Shown here: piece by piece, positions 9,301 through 16,439 of the stretch
How positions within the stretch are numbered: position 1 is the stretch's first letter
Layout: each line of letters starts with the position of its first letter
NCBI GenBank assembly: GCA_045600865.1
Contig: JAZRYS010000229.1
Coordinates: 1 to 16,996 of the forward strand
Direction of reading: 5' to 3'
Origin: Aphodosoma sp045600865
GTDB taxonomy: Bacteria; Bacteroidota; Bacteroidia; Bacteroidales; Paludibacteraceae
DNA: 16,996 bases
Notes under the pieces: generated by a model
What the model saw: the letters and a program-made list of their open reading frames with translations, nothing else
The model's database searches: none
Told to the model about the DNA's origin: nothing
Made by a program: the position numbers and the translations under genes

Positions 9301-12300
9301 TGCATGCGTGGAAGACGGTGAAACTCCTGCAACATGGACAGAGGTGTCTGCCCGCGAGTACTTCGCTATCGGCCTTACTCCATCGACCGACTACGACTTC
9401 TACGTCCGTGCAACAGATGGCGAGAACTATAGTGCAAACGCTAAGGTTGATGTCGCTACAACGGCTGTGCCTGCGGATTGCAAGACCATCGGTGATGGCA
9501 CGGGTTCATCAGGTGATCTTCCTTGTAATGGTTATTATAATAATGCTTATGGACAGCAGATATTCGATGCATCCGAATTGCAGGCTGGTCAGATTTCATC
9601 TATAGCATTCCAGTATGGCAGTACTAATGCAATGACATCCACTCAGGTCAAGATTTATCTTGGACATACGTCTAAGTCAGAGTTTACATCTGGTGATGAC
9701 TGGATTGCTGCTGCTGATTTGACAGAGGTCTATTCTGGTTCATTCTATTGCAGTGGCGATGGCGTATTCAATACGTTTACATTGACCACTCCATTCGACT
9801 ACAATGGCACCGACAATCTGGTTGTTGCTGTACATAAGGAAAATAATACAGGATGCGAGTCAAATTCTAGACCTTTCAGATATTCATATTGTAGTGGTTC
9901 GAAGTCGATATACTTTAGGAATGATGGCACTGCATGTCCTGTAACATCACCTGCTTCTGGTACATTGGGTTCTTTCCGAACCAACATTGAGTTCTGCTTC
10001 GCTCCTCAGGCTTGTCCTTCTGTCACCAACCTCGTTGTTGATAACATCACTACAACTTCGGCACGTGCTCACTGGTATCCAGGTGCTGCCGAGACTGAAT
10101 GGCATGTATATAACACCACTGAGCAGATGACGGCTGACGACCTTGCCCTCCTTGAAGCTACTGATTATGCTACATTGTCTAATCCTCAGATTGCTTTGAC
10201 AGACCTCACCAAGGATATGGATTACTACTTCTACGTCCGTGGCAATTGCGGTGAAGGCGAGACAAGCCGCTGGAAGGAGGCTCACTACATCACGTTGCCT
10301 TCATGCTCGGCTCCTGCAACAGCTGTCGCAACATCCGAGGCTGACAACTCTATCACATTCACCGTCACTGCAGGTGAATATGGCACGGCTGAAGACTTTA
10401 TCTATGAGTTTTGGACTGTGGGCGGAACTGATAATGTTGATAGGCTATTACAGGGCTGTGGAGAATGCCATGAAATTAGTATAGGCGGGCTTGACACTAT
10501 CATCTGTGAACCTCCTTGCAGGGCTCATAGAGATACTGTCGTTATCAGCGGTGGAAATTCTGTTACTGTCATGGTGGACCCACTCAAAACATACGGATGG
10601 CGAGTTCGGGCAAACTGTGGCGATCCTGACGACTTAAGCCGTTGGACATACGGCAACGAGGTTCATGTATGTGGCGCAGCTACCCTCCCTTACAGCGATG
10701 ACTTCAAGACCCTTCCTACTTCTTCATATTCAGGGCCAGGTATGATTGAGACTATCTGCTGGAACGACCTCAACGCAGCTGCAGAAGGTTCTTATCCAAG
10801 TTATTCGATTAATCCTGCATCTACGGATGGAACCTATGCTATACAGTTCAACAGCAGTAATGTTACACCAATCTATATGATTTTGCCGGCTATTAAGGAT
10901 GCTAACGAATGTCAAGTCAGGTTTGACTGTGGATATGGTAGTATTTCATATTCAGGCAGAATCCAGGTAGGTTATATTACCGATCCTACTGATGAGACTA
11001 CATTCGTACCTGCATTCACTGACAATCCAACTTCTGCGTCATACAGGTCTCACAGAGTAAACATCTTCAATATTCCAGATGGTGCACGTGTTGCATTCTG
11101 CTATACTGCTGGTGCGTATACCAACTATAATGGTTTGTTGAAGAATGTAGTCTTAGATACTATCCCTCACTACAATGTCGCTACATCTGTCGCACCAGTC
11201 GTTACTCCAGCCATCGGCTCAGTCGAGGTTGCATACAACGAGGGTGACACACTTTCTGAGGGCGTATTCTTCGACGCAACCACTCCTGTCTTTACAGCTG
11301 TTCCTAACGAGGGTATCGAGTTCATCAACTGGACAAATGCCAACAATGGCGACACTCTCGCAACTGTCAACCCATGGACAATCACCGTTTCTCAGGATAC
11401 TGCCATCGTGGCTAACTTCGATACTGCATCATACAACCTGAATGTATTGGTAGCTCCTGGTTACGATATCTTAGGTGAGGTTGCAGGTAGCGGCAATTAC
11501 CGCTATGGCAGGACCATAAACTACTCTGCTACTCCAATGGAGCACTACAGCGTAGTATGGCCTGACGGCAACAAGGAGAATAACCGCTCTATCGTAATGC
11601 CTGGTCACGATACTACCATCGTTGCAACATTCGAAATCGACAAGCATCAGCTCACAGTAGCAATGAACGACTCGTCGAAGGGTACTGTTACAGGTACCGG
11701 CGTTTACGATTACGGTACATTCGTTGACATCACCGCTGCTCCTATTGATCCAGTACACATGATATTCACTGGCTGGAGCAATGGCGAGACTGACGCTAAC
11801 ATCACAATCGACTTGCAGCACGACTCTACGGTAGTTGCAAACTTCATCTGGGATGAGCATACAGTTTCTACTAATGTGAATGATCCTACCATGGGCTCTG
11901 TAACGGGTGCTGGTATTTATACCCACGATGACGTTGCTCGTCTCATCGCAACTCCTACTGATCACCACATCTTCGTAGAGTGGAGCAATGGCCTGACCAA
12001 CGACACTATTGATATCACAGTTGTCAGCGATACGGCTCTTACTGCTACATTTGACTGGGATTCTCACGACATCACAGTCCTCAAGAATGTTGACTCAATG
12101 GGCGTTGTGACAGGTGCTGGTAACTATTACCATGGCACTCCAGTGACACTCACTGCCGTTCCTGCCGAGCATCACCACTTCGTTGATTGGAGCACTGGCG
12201 AGACTACTACTTCAATCACCATTGTTGCTAATGACGACACGACCATCACCGCCAACTTCGCTATCGACCAGCACACTATCACTGCTATACCTGTTGATAC

Positions 12301-14734
12301 TGTCCGTGGTAAGGTAGAAGGTAGTGGCGTTTACAACTATGGCGATACCGCTACACTCATCGCAGTTGGCAAGTACCCTTACGAGTTCTCTCGCTGGGAC
12401 GACGAGAACCTTACCGAACTCGACACCTTCAAGGTTAAGGTTCTTGGTGATGCAACCTATACTGCATACTTCAAGTACAATGAGTTCGACGTAATCGCAC
12501 GTTCTGCTGACCTGACAATGGGTACTGTTGTTGGTGGTGGCGCATTCGTTTACGACACTGTCGTCAACGTTACCGCTATCCCTAACGAGCATTACCATTT
12601 TGATCACTGGAACAATGGTTCAGTCGATCCTACTACTACCGTAATAGTTAAGTTCGACACCGTTCTTACTGCTTACTTCGCAATCGACCAGCATGTTGTA
12701 AGAGCTGATGTCAACAACAATGCTCTCGGTTCAGTTGCCGGTGCAGGCACATACAACTATGGCGATGAGGTTACATTGACAGCAACACCTGCTGCTCATG
12801 CAGTATTCACTGGCTGGAGCAATGGCTTGACTGATGCTACAATCACCATCACTGTTGCTGGTGACACTACAGTAACAGCAATGTTCGCTGCTGACACTCA
12901 CACAATCGCTGCTACCGCTGACCCTACAATGGGTAACGTTACAGGTGCAGGTGAGTATGTTCACGGTACTCTTGCAACATTGGTTGCAACAGCAAACGAG
13001 CACTATCACTTCGTTAACTGGAGCAACGGTCTTACCGTTAATACATTCAGCATACTCGTTGACAAAGACTCTACAGTTGTTGCTAACTTTGCAATTGACC
13101 AGCATGTCGTTACTGCTAACGTAAACAACAATGCTCTCGGTACAGTTGCCGGTGCAGGCACTTACAACTATGGCGCTTCTGCAACACTGACAGCAACTCC
13201 TGCCGCTCACGCAGTATTCACAGGCTGGAGCAACGGTGCAACTACTGCTACAATCAACATCACTGTTGCAGGTGACACAACCGTTACTGCAATGTTTGCT
13301 GCTGACAGCCACACAATCGCCGCAACAGCTGACCCTGCAATGGGTAGCGTATCTGGCGCAGGTACTTACACTCACGGCACTCTTGCAACATTGGTTGCAA
13401 CAGCAAACGAGCACTATCACTTCGTTAACTGGAGCAACGGCTTGACTGTAAATACATTCAGCATACTCGTTGACAAGGATTCTACAGTTGTTGCTAACTT
13501 TGCAATCGACCAGCATGTCGTTACTGCTAACGTAAACAACTACGACTATGGTACAGTTGCAGGTGCAGGTACATACAACTATGGCGCACAGGTTACACTG
13601 ACAGCAACACCTGCTGCCCACTCTGTATTCACAGGCTGGAGCAATGGTGCTACTGCCAACCCTTACACATTCACCCTTGCAGGTGACACAACCGTTACGG
13701 CAATGTTTGCTGCTGACGTTCACACAATCGCTGCTACAGCTGACCCTACAATGGGTAACGTTACAGGTGCAGGTGAGTATGTTCACGGTACTCTTGCAAC
13801 ACTCACTGCTACAGCAAACGAGCACTATCACTTCGTTAACTGGAGCAACGGTCTTACCGTTAATACATTCAGCATACTTGTTGACAAAGACTCTACAGTT
13901 GTTGCTAACTTTGCAATCGACCAGCATGTCGTTACAGCAAACGCTAACAACTATGACTATGGTACAGTAGCCGGTGCAGGTGCATACGACTATGGTGCTT
14001 CTGTAACATTGACAGCAACTGCTGCTCCTCACTACATGTTCACAGGTTGGAGCGATGGTACAACTGCCAACCCTTACACATTCACCCTTGAAGGTGACGT
14101 CAACGTCACTGCAATCTTCTCGTTCGCAGACCCTATCACAGAATACATATATGTGACATACTGCGACAATGAGACAGAAGGCACCAAGTTCGAGGGCTAC
14201 AGTGCAGGTGTATATGATATAGTGAATACATATATCACAGCAACTGGCCGCGACTCTATCGTTGACAGCGTCATTACAATCCTTCCTACATACAACTTGT
14301 CTGAATACGAGACAATCGAGGTGGGCAAGTCACTTGTATGGCATGGCATGACAATAGTAGAGGCAACAGACGGTGACTACACTTACGTTGACTCTGCGAA
14401 GACAGCTGCAGGTTGCGACTCTGTGACTACTCTCTATCTGCATGTAACTGCAAAGACAGACGTTGAAGTAATCAGTGATGTCAAGATGCCAATCATCGTG
14501 GCTCCAAACCCAATCGTGACAGGTATGACGACATACGTCAACCACGACTGGAGCGAGGAAGAGCGTGAAGGTATGTTCGTTGAAATCATTGACAACTTCG
14601 GAAAGGTAATCGACCACTTCACCCCAGAAAACTTCCCAATCGAGGTAAGAGGTGACATGGCAAGCGGAATCTATCATATCCGCGTCGTTACCGGCACCCA
14701 GGATGTCTATGTAGAGAAGCTCATCGTGGAGTAA
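3287..14734 (+). CDS. Giant secreted multidomain adhesin-like protein with T9SS C-terminal sorting domain
   Basis: This is a 3815-residue secreted protein. In order: signal peptide 1-21; jelly-roll (choice-of-anchor/cleaved-adhesin-like) 24-181; Fn3-like 182-271; second jelly-roll 272-439; Fn3 440-541; then an alternation of four ~170-residue unnamed modules (542-721, 1023-1190, 1596-1762, 2065-2237) with eleven more Fn3-like domains and one DUF5018-like domain (1402-1494); third jelly-roll 2462-2627; fourteen divergent InlB-like repeats 2628-3615; a GCDS-type segment 3616-3732; and a T9SS sorting domain 3735-3815. No catalytic domain is recognisable, so adhesion or a structural surface role is the best guess. 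The start is set by the signal peptide and by the promoter at 3142-3173. As usual in this phylum there is no Shine-Dalgarno sequence; a T8 run and A/T-rich leader precede the ATG. The gene is monocistronic, with its own promoter and a strong terminator. Confidence 0.9.
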   Translation: MKKFLFIMTLLIAFCVPWAHGQTLLYEGFESTSGTALPSGWTNEGDKTWTTALGVNGTYPSSAYAGSRNAQLYSADYDVVTKLITPVIDCSSKSSVILTFAYVNQSFTGDIDEIRVYYRISTADSWHQLDNITSEHSTWTLSEEYTIPTSLSSTLQLAFECYSHWGRGAGIDEVKVVPMPTCFKPTGLNASNVTATSADISWTASGHGESKYQYVVVASGTTPDWSNAVDVTSTECTVTGLTPNTNYDVYVRSYCDDSDQSDGAKVTFRTACSVIADADLPYFEDFDSYTSGPTYSIDACWKKGTNYSYTAYPYPYSSCHYGTTGNSLYFAGSSSSNYYSYAALPKFASDINKLQLNFKMYVSTAYYPIEVGVMTDPTDYSTFTRFGEAILAGSTSTWVDKEIFFDSYAGSDGYIAFRCPATGSSYVYIDNVMVSKIPSCKPVQSVSVNNIERISFDVTWTPKAGVTNCEGYEVVVSDSELDATALESATKHTVTDGSNTYHAADLERNTQYYIYVRSNCGDGDGYSEWISTEAKTNDLSVCDKTIGNGTAVLSGIPTISSYGNTYSQQIFTAEELEAAGIIPGKITGMSYTWNQASSSIKDFSIYIGSTTKEVFESSTDWVNASGFSLNYNDPNMVVTGAGTVNYMFTTPFVWDGESNIVIVTLVNQTSQSAGSTGFQSIGISGTTNRSMYMRKDNTPYSVTAGSSTGTLSTSRSNITFCQLVDACPAVTNVAVSNIAQTTANLSWTASTGDYANTYDVLVSTTPVGSFAHLVPTYVNLDTCGLALTDLEQYTDYYVYVRVKCNAREHSDGEAWSEAVQFKTLSNCIVPTDFAVTILTKTSAKAQWTVTSQASNYRYILSTEVLENPDTVALTGHDIHSDNTLLNRLTPGETYYLYLSNACGGEDGNSPYISTSFTMPEACFAPTEMNITDVQKYQMTLNWTPSQYAEDGDAYDIYVSNAEVLDFTSVEPTYTGVTGTSKVIDLLQRNTTYYIYMRGNCGEGAVTDWSAAVSESTLGNAPDCDKLVVANGTTTNTYVPVFGSAGGQSEFIYPASMLTDMIGKPISSVKFYATSAPSLSKNITVKLEEVSAATASSSSWRYSSSATTVYTGNVSLSSNKEMEIVFSEPFIYNGGNLCFNICAPGTSSSVTWYGQNMSSSIASAYDFYIDPPVPSPYSIADFLPKASFAYCVTAPLCPAVDAPVATDVTNNSATISWNAGTGDFATSYDLIVSDTVVTDFTGAALAADDVTETSFDVTGLAANTHYYTYVRVNCVNEIYDDGSSVWSPAGEFTTELACLKPENFVAGSPLSDRVELSWIKKGTAVDWKIAVDTVDHSIWDFVHADTIDVNIAACTVVEDTVTYLLTGLEPNKQYQLHLLADCGEVDSLSKFATNTPSFTTFSNNTEIDTMVISSAEVFSTVIDRAAKTIDFVVRKGSDLEAMDGSISLNHSGAQVRVNGEAFVAPWNLSAPVTVTVLAQDTTISADWTITVAEEACATPYDVAATDIERRTANLVWNIGDASTSFDVIISETELSKAELADTTVESVTVTNVDGACTYAITGLTRETHYYVYVRTNCGETFGQWRGTDFTTKALSYCENVTICDGTATNDAIPYYGYDYDGSYDKSQFIYPDEMMAALRGQAIKKMTFFTSTSSKAHNGKIEVRIGVTSANNLSEGYEDAPEQIVYSGSLTVSNYKWEIDFGANTYQYPSEGGNLLIQVKKTANGTYGRDYFYGTDDNGISRMTNGGSDATYTFLPKVTFEACVHNEACPEVTNVAIDNIAETSATVTWTESTGDYANTSDIYYSTTEVEDFTGVEPQVTGATGNSAQITDLANYTTYYVYVRTHCDGEGQDDGISNWAGGTSFRTLSPCRVPGTPEATITGKHTATVAWTNTSEATQADNFTYILSATPIAEADLETASATASAYNDTTVDLTDLLSDTTYYFYVRNVCTGDVNCNSPWDSCQFPMPAALPAVINLQTYDIASNAFSAVWESDLANFADETAWEVACVEDGETPATWTEVSAREYFAIGLTPSTDYDFYVRATDGENYSANAKVDVATTAVPADCKTIGDGTGSSGDLPCNGYYNNAYGQQIFDASELQAGQISSIAFQYGSTNAMTSTQVKIYLGHTSKSEFTSGDDWIAAADLTEVYSGSFYCSGDGVFNTFTLTTPFDYNGTDNLVVAVHKENNTGCESNSRPFRYSYCSGSKSIYFRNDGTACPVTSPASGTLGSFRTNIEFCFAPQACPSVTNLVVDNITTTSARAHWYPGAAETEWHVYNTTEQMTADDLALLEATDYATLSNPQIALTDLTKDMDYYFYVRGNCGEGETSRWKEAHYITLPSCSAPATAVATSEADNSITFTVTAGEYGTAEDFIYEFWTVGGTDNVDRLLQGCGECHEISIGGLDTIICEPPCRAHRDTVVISGGNSVTVMVDPLKTYGWRVRANCGDPDDLSRWTYGNEVHVCGAATLPYSDDFKTLPTSSYSGPGMIETICWNDLNAAAEGSYPSYSINPASTDGTYAIQFNSSNVTPIYMILPAIKDANECQVRFDCGYGSISYSGRIQVGYITDPTDETTFVPAFTDNPTSASYRSHRVNIFNIPDGARVAFCYTAGAYTNYNGLLKNVVLDTIPHYNVATSVAPVVTPAIGSVEVAYNEGDTLSEGVFFDATTPVFTAVPNEGIEFINWTNANNGDTLATVNPWTITVSQDTAIVANFDTASYNLNVLVAPGYDILGEVAGSGNYRYGRTINYSATPMEHYSVVWPDGNKENNRSIVMPGHDTTIVATFEIDKHQLTVAMNDSSKGTVTGTGVYDYGTFVDITAAPIDPVHMIFTGWSNGETDANITIDLQHDSTVVANFIWDEHTVSTNVNDPTMGSVTGAGIYTHDDVARLIATPTDHHIFVEWSNGLTNDTIDITVVSDTALTATFDWDSHDITVLKNVDSMGVVTGAGNYYHGTPVTLTAVPAEHHHFVDWSTGETTTSITIVANDDTTITANFAIDQHTITAIPVDTVRGKVEGSGVYNYGDTATLIAVGKYPYEFSRWDDENLTELDTFKVKVLGDATYTAYFKYNEFDVIARSADLTMGTVVGGGAFVYDTVVNVTAIPNEHYHFDHWNNGSVDPTTTVIVKFDTVLTAYFAIDQHVVRADVNNNALGSVAGAGTYNYGDEVTLTATPAAHAVFTGWSNGLTDATITITVAGDTTVTAMFAADTHTIAATADPTMGNVTGAGEYVHGTLATLVATANEHYHFVNWSNGLTVNTFSILVDKDSTVVANFAIDQHVVTANVNNNALGTVAGAGTYNYGASATLTATPAAHAVFTGWSNGATTATINITVAGDTTVTAMFAADSHTIAATADPAMGSVSGAGTYTHGTLATLVATANEHYHFVNWSNGLTVNTFSILVDKDSTVVANFAIDQHVVTANVNNYDYGTVAGAGTYNYGAQVTLTATPAAHSVFTGWSNGATANPYTFTLAGDTTVTAMFAADVHTIAATADPTMGNVTGAGEYVHGTLATLTATANEHYHFVNWSNGLTVNTFSILVDKDSTVVANFAIDQHVVTANANNYDYGTVAGAGAYDYGASVTLTATAAPHYMFTGWSDGTTANPYTFTLEGDVNVTAIFSFADPITEYIYVTYCDNETEGTKFEGYSAGVYDIVNTYITATGRDSIVDSVITILPTYNLSEYETIEVGKSLVWHGMTIVEATDGDYTYVDSAKTAAGCDSVTTLYLHVTAKTDVEVISDVKMPIIVAPNPIVTGMTTYVNHDWSEEEREGMFVEIIDNFGKVIDHFTPENFPIEVRGDMASGIYHIRVVTGTQDVYVEKLIVE
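3350..11167 (+). other. Beta-sandwich mosaic of the giant adhesin (jelly-roll, Fn3 and module X domains)
   Basis: Fn3-like domains start at residues 182, 440, 727, 827, 922, 1196, 1297, 1495, 1768, 1869, 1970, 2243 and 2340. Most open with a Cys (C-x-x-P or C-P-x-V) and carry a second Cys in the F-strand motif Y-x-Y-V-R-x-N-C-G, which suggests one disulfide per domain. Unnamed module X occurs four times (4910-5449, 6353-6856, 8072-8572, 9479-9997). Every copy ends F-x-x-C, then five residues, then the opening Cys of an Fn3 domain. Jelly-roll-like domains lie at 24-181, 272-439 and 2462-2627. The DUF5018-like domain (1402-1494) interrupts the series between the second and third Fn3 domains after X2. 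Confidence 0.75.
11168..14131 (+). repeat. Fourteen divergent InlB-like (Listeria-Bacteroides type) repeats in the giant adhesin
   Basis: Repeats begin at bases 11168, 11432, 11645, 11858, 12065, 12272, 12485, 12692, 12899, 13103, 13310, 13514, 13721 and 13925. The first is 88 residues; the others are 68-71. Shared pattern: H-x-V ... G-x-V-x-G-A-G-x-Y ... T-L-x-A-x-P ... H-x-F-x-x-W-S-N-G ... D-x-T-V-x-A-x-F. This fits the divergent InlB B-repeat family. The first seven copies are diverged; the last seven are close and alternate in type. They probably form a stalk near the C-terminus. Confidence 0.85.
12692..14131 (+). repeat. 411-bp higher-order repeat (A-B-A-B-A-B-A) inside the adhesin gene
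   Basis: Type A repeats (207 bp, HVV-x-A-x-x-NN) start at 12692, 13103, 13514 and 13925. Type B repeats (204 bp, HTIAATADP) start at 12899, 13310 and 13721. The A-to-A and B-to-B distance is always exactly 411 bp. B1 and B3 differ at 8 of 204 bases by my count, so the expansion is recent. The period is a multiple of three, so recombination between copies would keep the frame. Confidence 0.88.
14132..14482 (+). other. GCDS-type segment before the sorting domain of the adhesin
   Basis: Residues 3616-3732 contain Y-C-D-N-E and G-C-D-S-V-T-T-L-Y-L-x-V, a pattern often seen in short repeats ahead of the T9SS tail in Bacteroidetes secreted proteins. Two diverged copies appear to be present (around 3616-3665 and 3666-3722), the first with R-D-S in place of GCDS. 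Confidence 0.5.
14489..14731 (+). other. T9SS C-terminal sorting domain (type A-like)
   Basis: The last ~80 residues show the type A pattern. P-I-I-V-A-P-N-P (3735-3742) opens the domain. V-E-I-I-D-N-F-G-K-V follows in the middle. G-I-Y-H-I-R-V-V is near the end, and the protein closes with V-E-K-L-I-V-E. In this family the domain directs passage through the outer-membrane T9SS and is normally removed on export. Confidence 0.85.
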
Positions 14735-14756
14735 CCCCGATAAACCGTAAATAATC

Positions 14757-14794
14757 GAGGCTGCCCGAAATATTTCGGACAGCCTCTTTTTTTT
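14757..14794 (+). terminator. Rho-independent terminator of the giant adhesin gene
   Basis: Arms 14757-14770 and 14773-14786 (GAGGCTG.. with ..CAGCCTC) pair along 14 positions with one mismatch. Eight T follow at 14787-14794. It starts 22 bases after the TAA. The gene on the other strand ends at 14841, so the same stem could slow transcription from both sides, though the minus-strand side lacks a clean T-run. Confidence 0.88.
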
Positions 14795-14840
14795 GTGCCG
14801 CATTGCGGCGTAATTGGTTTTATGTTGCCTGTATAGTCTT

Positions 14841-16412
14841 TCAGCCCATCACCACCCACTTCTCGATATTGCGGGTCGTGCTGTCGAAGTTCATTCCTAT
14901 CTTGACGACCGTCTGGTTTTCAACCGTGAAAGGCAGCGAGTATTCCTTTGAGTTTATCTGAGCCATTGCCTCTTCGGCGGTGCCGTCTAACTTGAATTCC
15001 ATGACGTAGATGTAGAGAGGGGTCTTGACGAGCAAGTCAATACGTCCATGGCTTGTGTGGTATTCGGCATGGGTATAGAATCCCATCAGTTTGCAGAGTA
15101 GCCAAATAACGTTCTGATAGTGGTTCTCAAGGTTCTTTATCAACTCGTATGGCGTGTCGGCAAACAATGACCTGAGACGTTTGATGAACAGGTCTGTGTT
15201 GCCACTTTCGACATCCACGACGAAATTGTCAATCTGGAAAGGAGTCACATCATCAGTCTTGTTGATATGAATATAACATGGCAGCAGATACTTCATGAAC
15301 CCCTCTTCGACTTCGGCATTTGGAAAACCGAGCGTATATGTCTTGAATCTTGGGTCATAGCCTTTTATTGTCAGATATCCGCTCTGGTAGATGACAGGGA
15401 TTGGGTTTGTTGAATCCGCATCGATGGAATTGAGCAAGTCCGCTGACACTTTGACATGCGACATCTCCTCCAAGTTCCAGTCGTGTTTTTGCAGGAGATA
15501 TACGAGATACGAAGGAGTGCCTGTCTCGAACCAGTAACTGCCGAATTTCTTTTGTGCAAAGGCATTCAGTATGCTGAATGGATTGTAGATACCTGGAGAA
15601 TCTTCGTCAAAATGATAACCGTCGTATTTATGCTTCAGTTTTTCGAGACATTCTGTTTCAGTCATGTCATTCCTTACGGCCATTTGTTGAATCTCAGGAA
15701 CGAAAATTGTGCTCAGTTCTTTTTCCGTAATGCCGCAGATGTCGTAATAATCGGAATACATTGATATGTCCTGCAGGTTGTTCAGGTCGCTGAACACGCT
15801 GACCTTGCCGAATTTGGTGACACCTGTCATCATGGCGAACCTAATGCTGCCGTCCATCGATTTCAATGCGCCATAGAAACCTTTGAGCGTGGCGCGGTAT
15901 GCTTTCTGAAGTTCGGCATTGCCTATCGCCTGAAGCATAGGTTTGTCGTACTCATCCACCAAAATCACGACACGCTTGCCTGTTTTCTCGTAAGCATGAC
16001 GTATTACCCCCTCGAAGCGCGGACCGAAATCCTTTGCTGTCGCACTTGCCCCATAGATGGATTCCCATTCTGACAAGGTGGTGTTGAGCACATTCTCTAA
16101 TTTTTCAGGTGCGTCATATTGCTGTGTGTTCAGATCCAGATGCAAGACAGGATGTTTCTCCCACTTGAAGTCTGGTTTCGACGCTATTGCAAGCCCTTCG
16201 AACAGTTCTCTCTTCCCTTCAAAGATAGCCTTGATGGTTGAGATCATCAGTGATTTCCCGAACCTTCGCGGACGCGAAAGGAAATAGTAGCATCCTAACG
16301 AGATTAGTCTGTAAATCAATTCGGTTTTATCGACATAAAGACATTTCTCTTCTCTTATTTTTTCGAAGTCCTGCTTTCCGATGGGCAGCAGTCGGGTAAA
16401 AGCATTTTCCAT
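14841..16412 (-). CDS. AAA-ATPase_like / PDDEXK_9 protein
   Basis: This 523-residue protein has the architecture of the large Bacteroidetes family with AAA-ATPase_like (PF09820) followed by PDDEXK_9 (PF08011). The P-loop is the family form RPRRFGKS at 47-54; Walker B is VILVDEYD with D153/E154. The family motif TGVTKFGKVSVFSDLNNL lies in the middle. The C-terminal nuclease-like core has GRID with D459, MEFK with E472 and K474, then Q485 in AMAQI. Length is normal for the family. The start is placed at 16412 (MENAFTRLL) because the upstream in-frame ATG at 16442 overlaps the -7 promoter element and adds residues absent from the usual family opening. It converges on the adhesin gene. The family has no settled function. 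All motifs are intact, so the gene is probably functional. Confidence 0.9.
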   Translation of the reverse strand: MENAFTRLLPIGKQDFEKIREEKCLYVDKTELIYRLISLGCYYFLSRPRRFGKSLMISTIKAIFEGKRELFEGLAIASKPDFKWEKHPVLHLDLNTQQYDAPEKLENVLNTTLSEWESIYGASATAKDFGPRFEGVIRHAYEKTGKRVVILVDEYDKPMLQAIGNAELQKAYRATLKGFYGALKSMDGSIRFAMMTGVTKFGKVSVFSDLNNLQDISMYSDYYDICGITEKELSTIFVPEIQQMAVRNDMTETECLEKLKHKYDGYHFDEDSPGIYNPFSILNAFAQKKFGSYWFETGTPSYLVYLLQKHDWNLEEMSHVKVSADLLNSIDADSTNPIPVIYQSGYLTIKGYDPRFKTYTLGFPNAEVEEGFMKYLLPCYIHINKTDDVTPFQIDNFVVDVESGNTDLFIKRLRSLFADTPYELIKNLENHYQNVIWLLCKLMGFYTHAEYHTSHGRIDLLVKTPLYIYVMEFKLDGTAEEAMAQINSKEYSLPFTVENQTVVKIGMNFDSTTRNIEKWVVMG

Positions 16413-16439
16413 ATTAAGATAAATATATTTATCGCGCTG

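Noticed and set aside
12731..14032. Long minus-strand open reading frame (433 codons) rich in Cys and Val
   Set aside because: It lies wholly opposite the InlB-like repeats. Its length follows from the repetitive codon use of the real gene, and it has no domain or promoter signature.
14648..14656. RGD integrin-binding motif in the adhesin
   Set aside because: It falls in the T9SS sorting domain, which is normally cleaved off, so it is probably chance.
14797..14809. Small GCCGC/GCGGC hairpin as a terminator of the minus-strand gene
   Set aside because: On the minus strand it is followed by A-rich, not T-rich, sequence.
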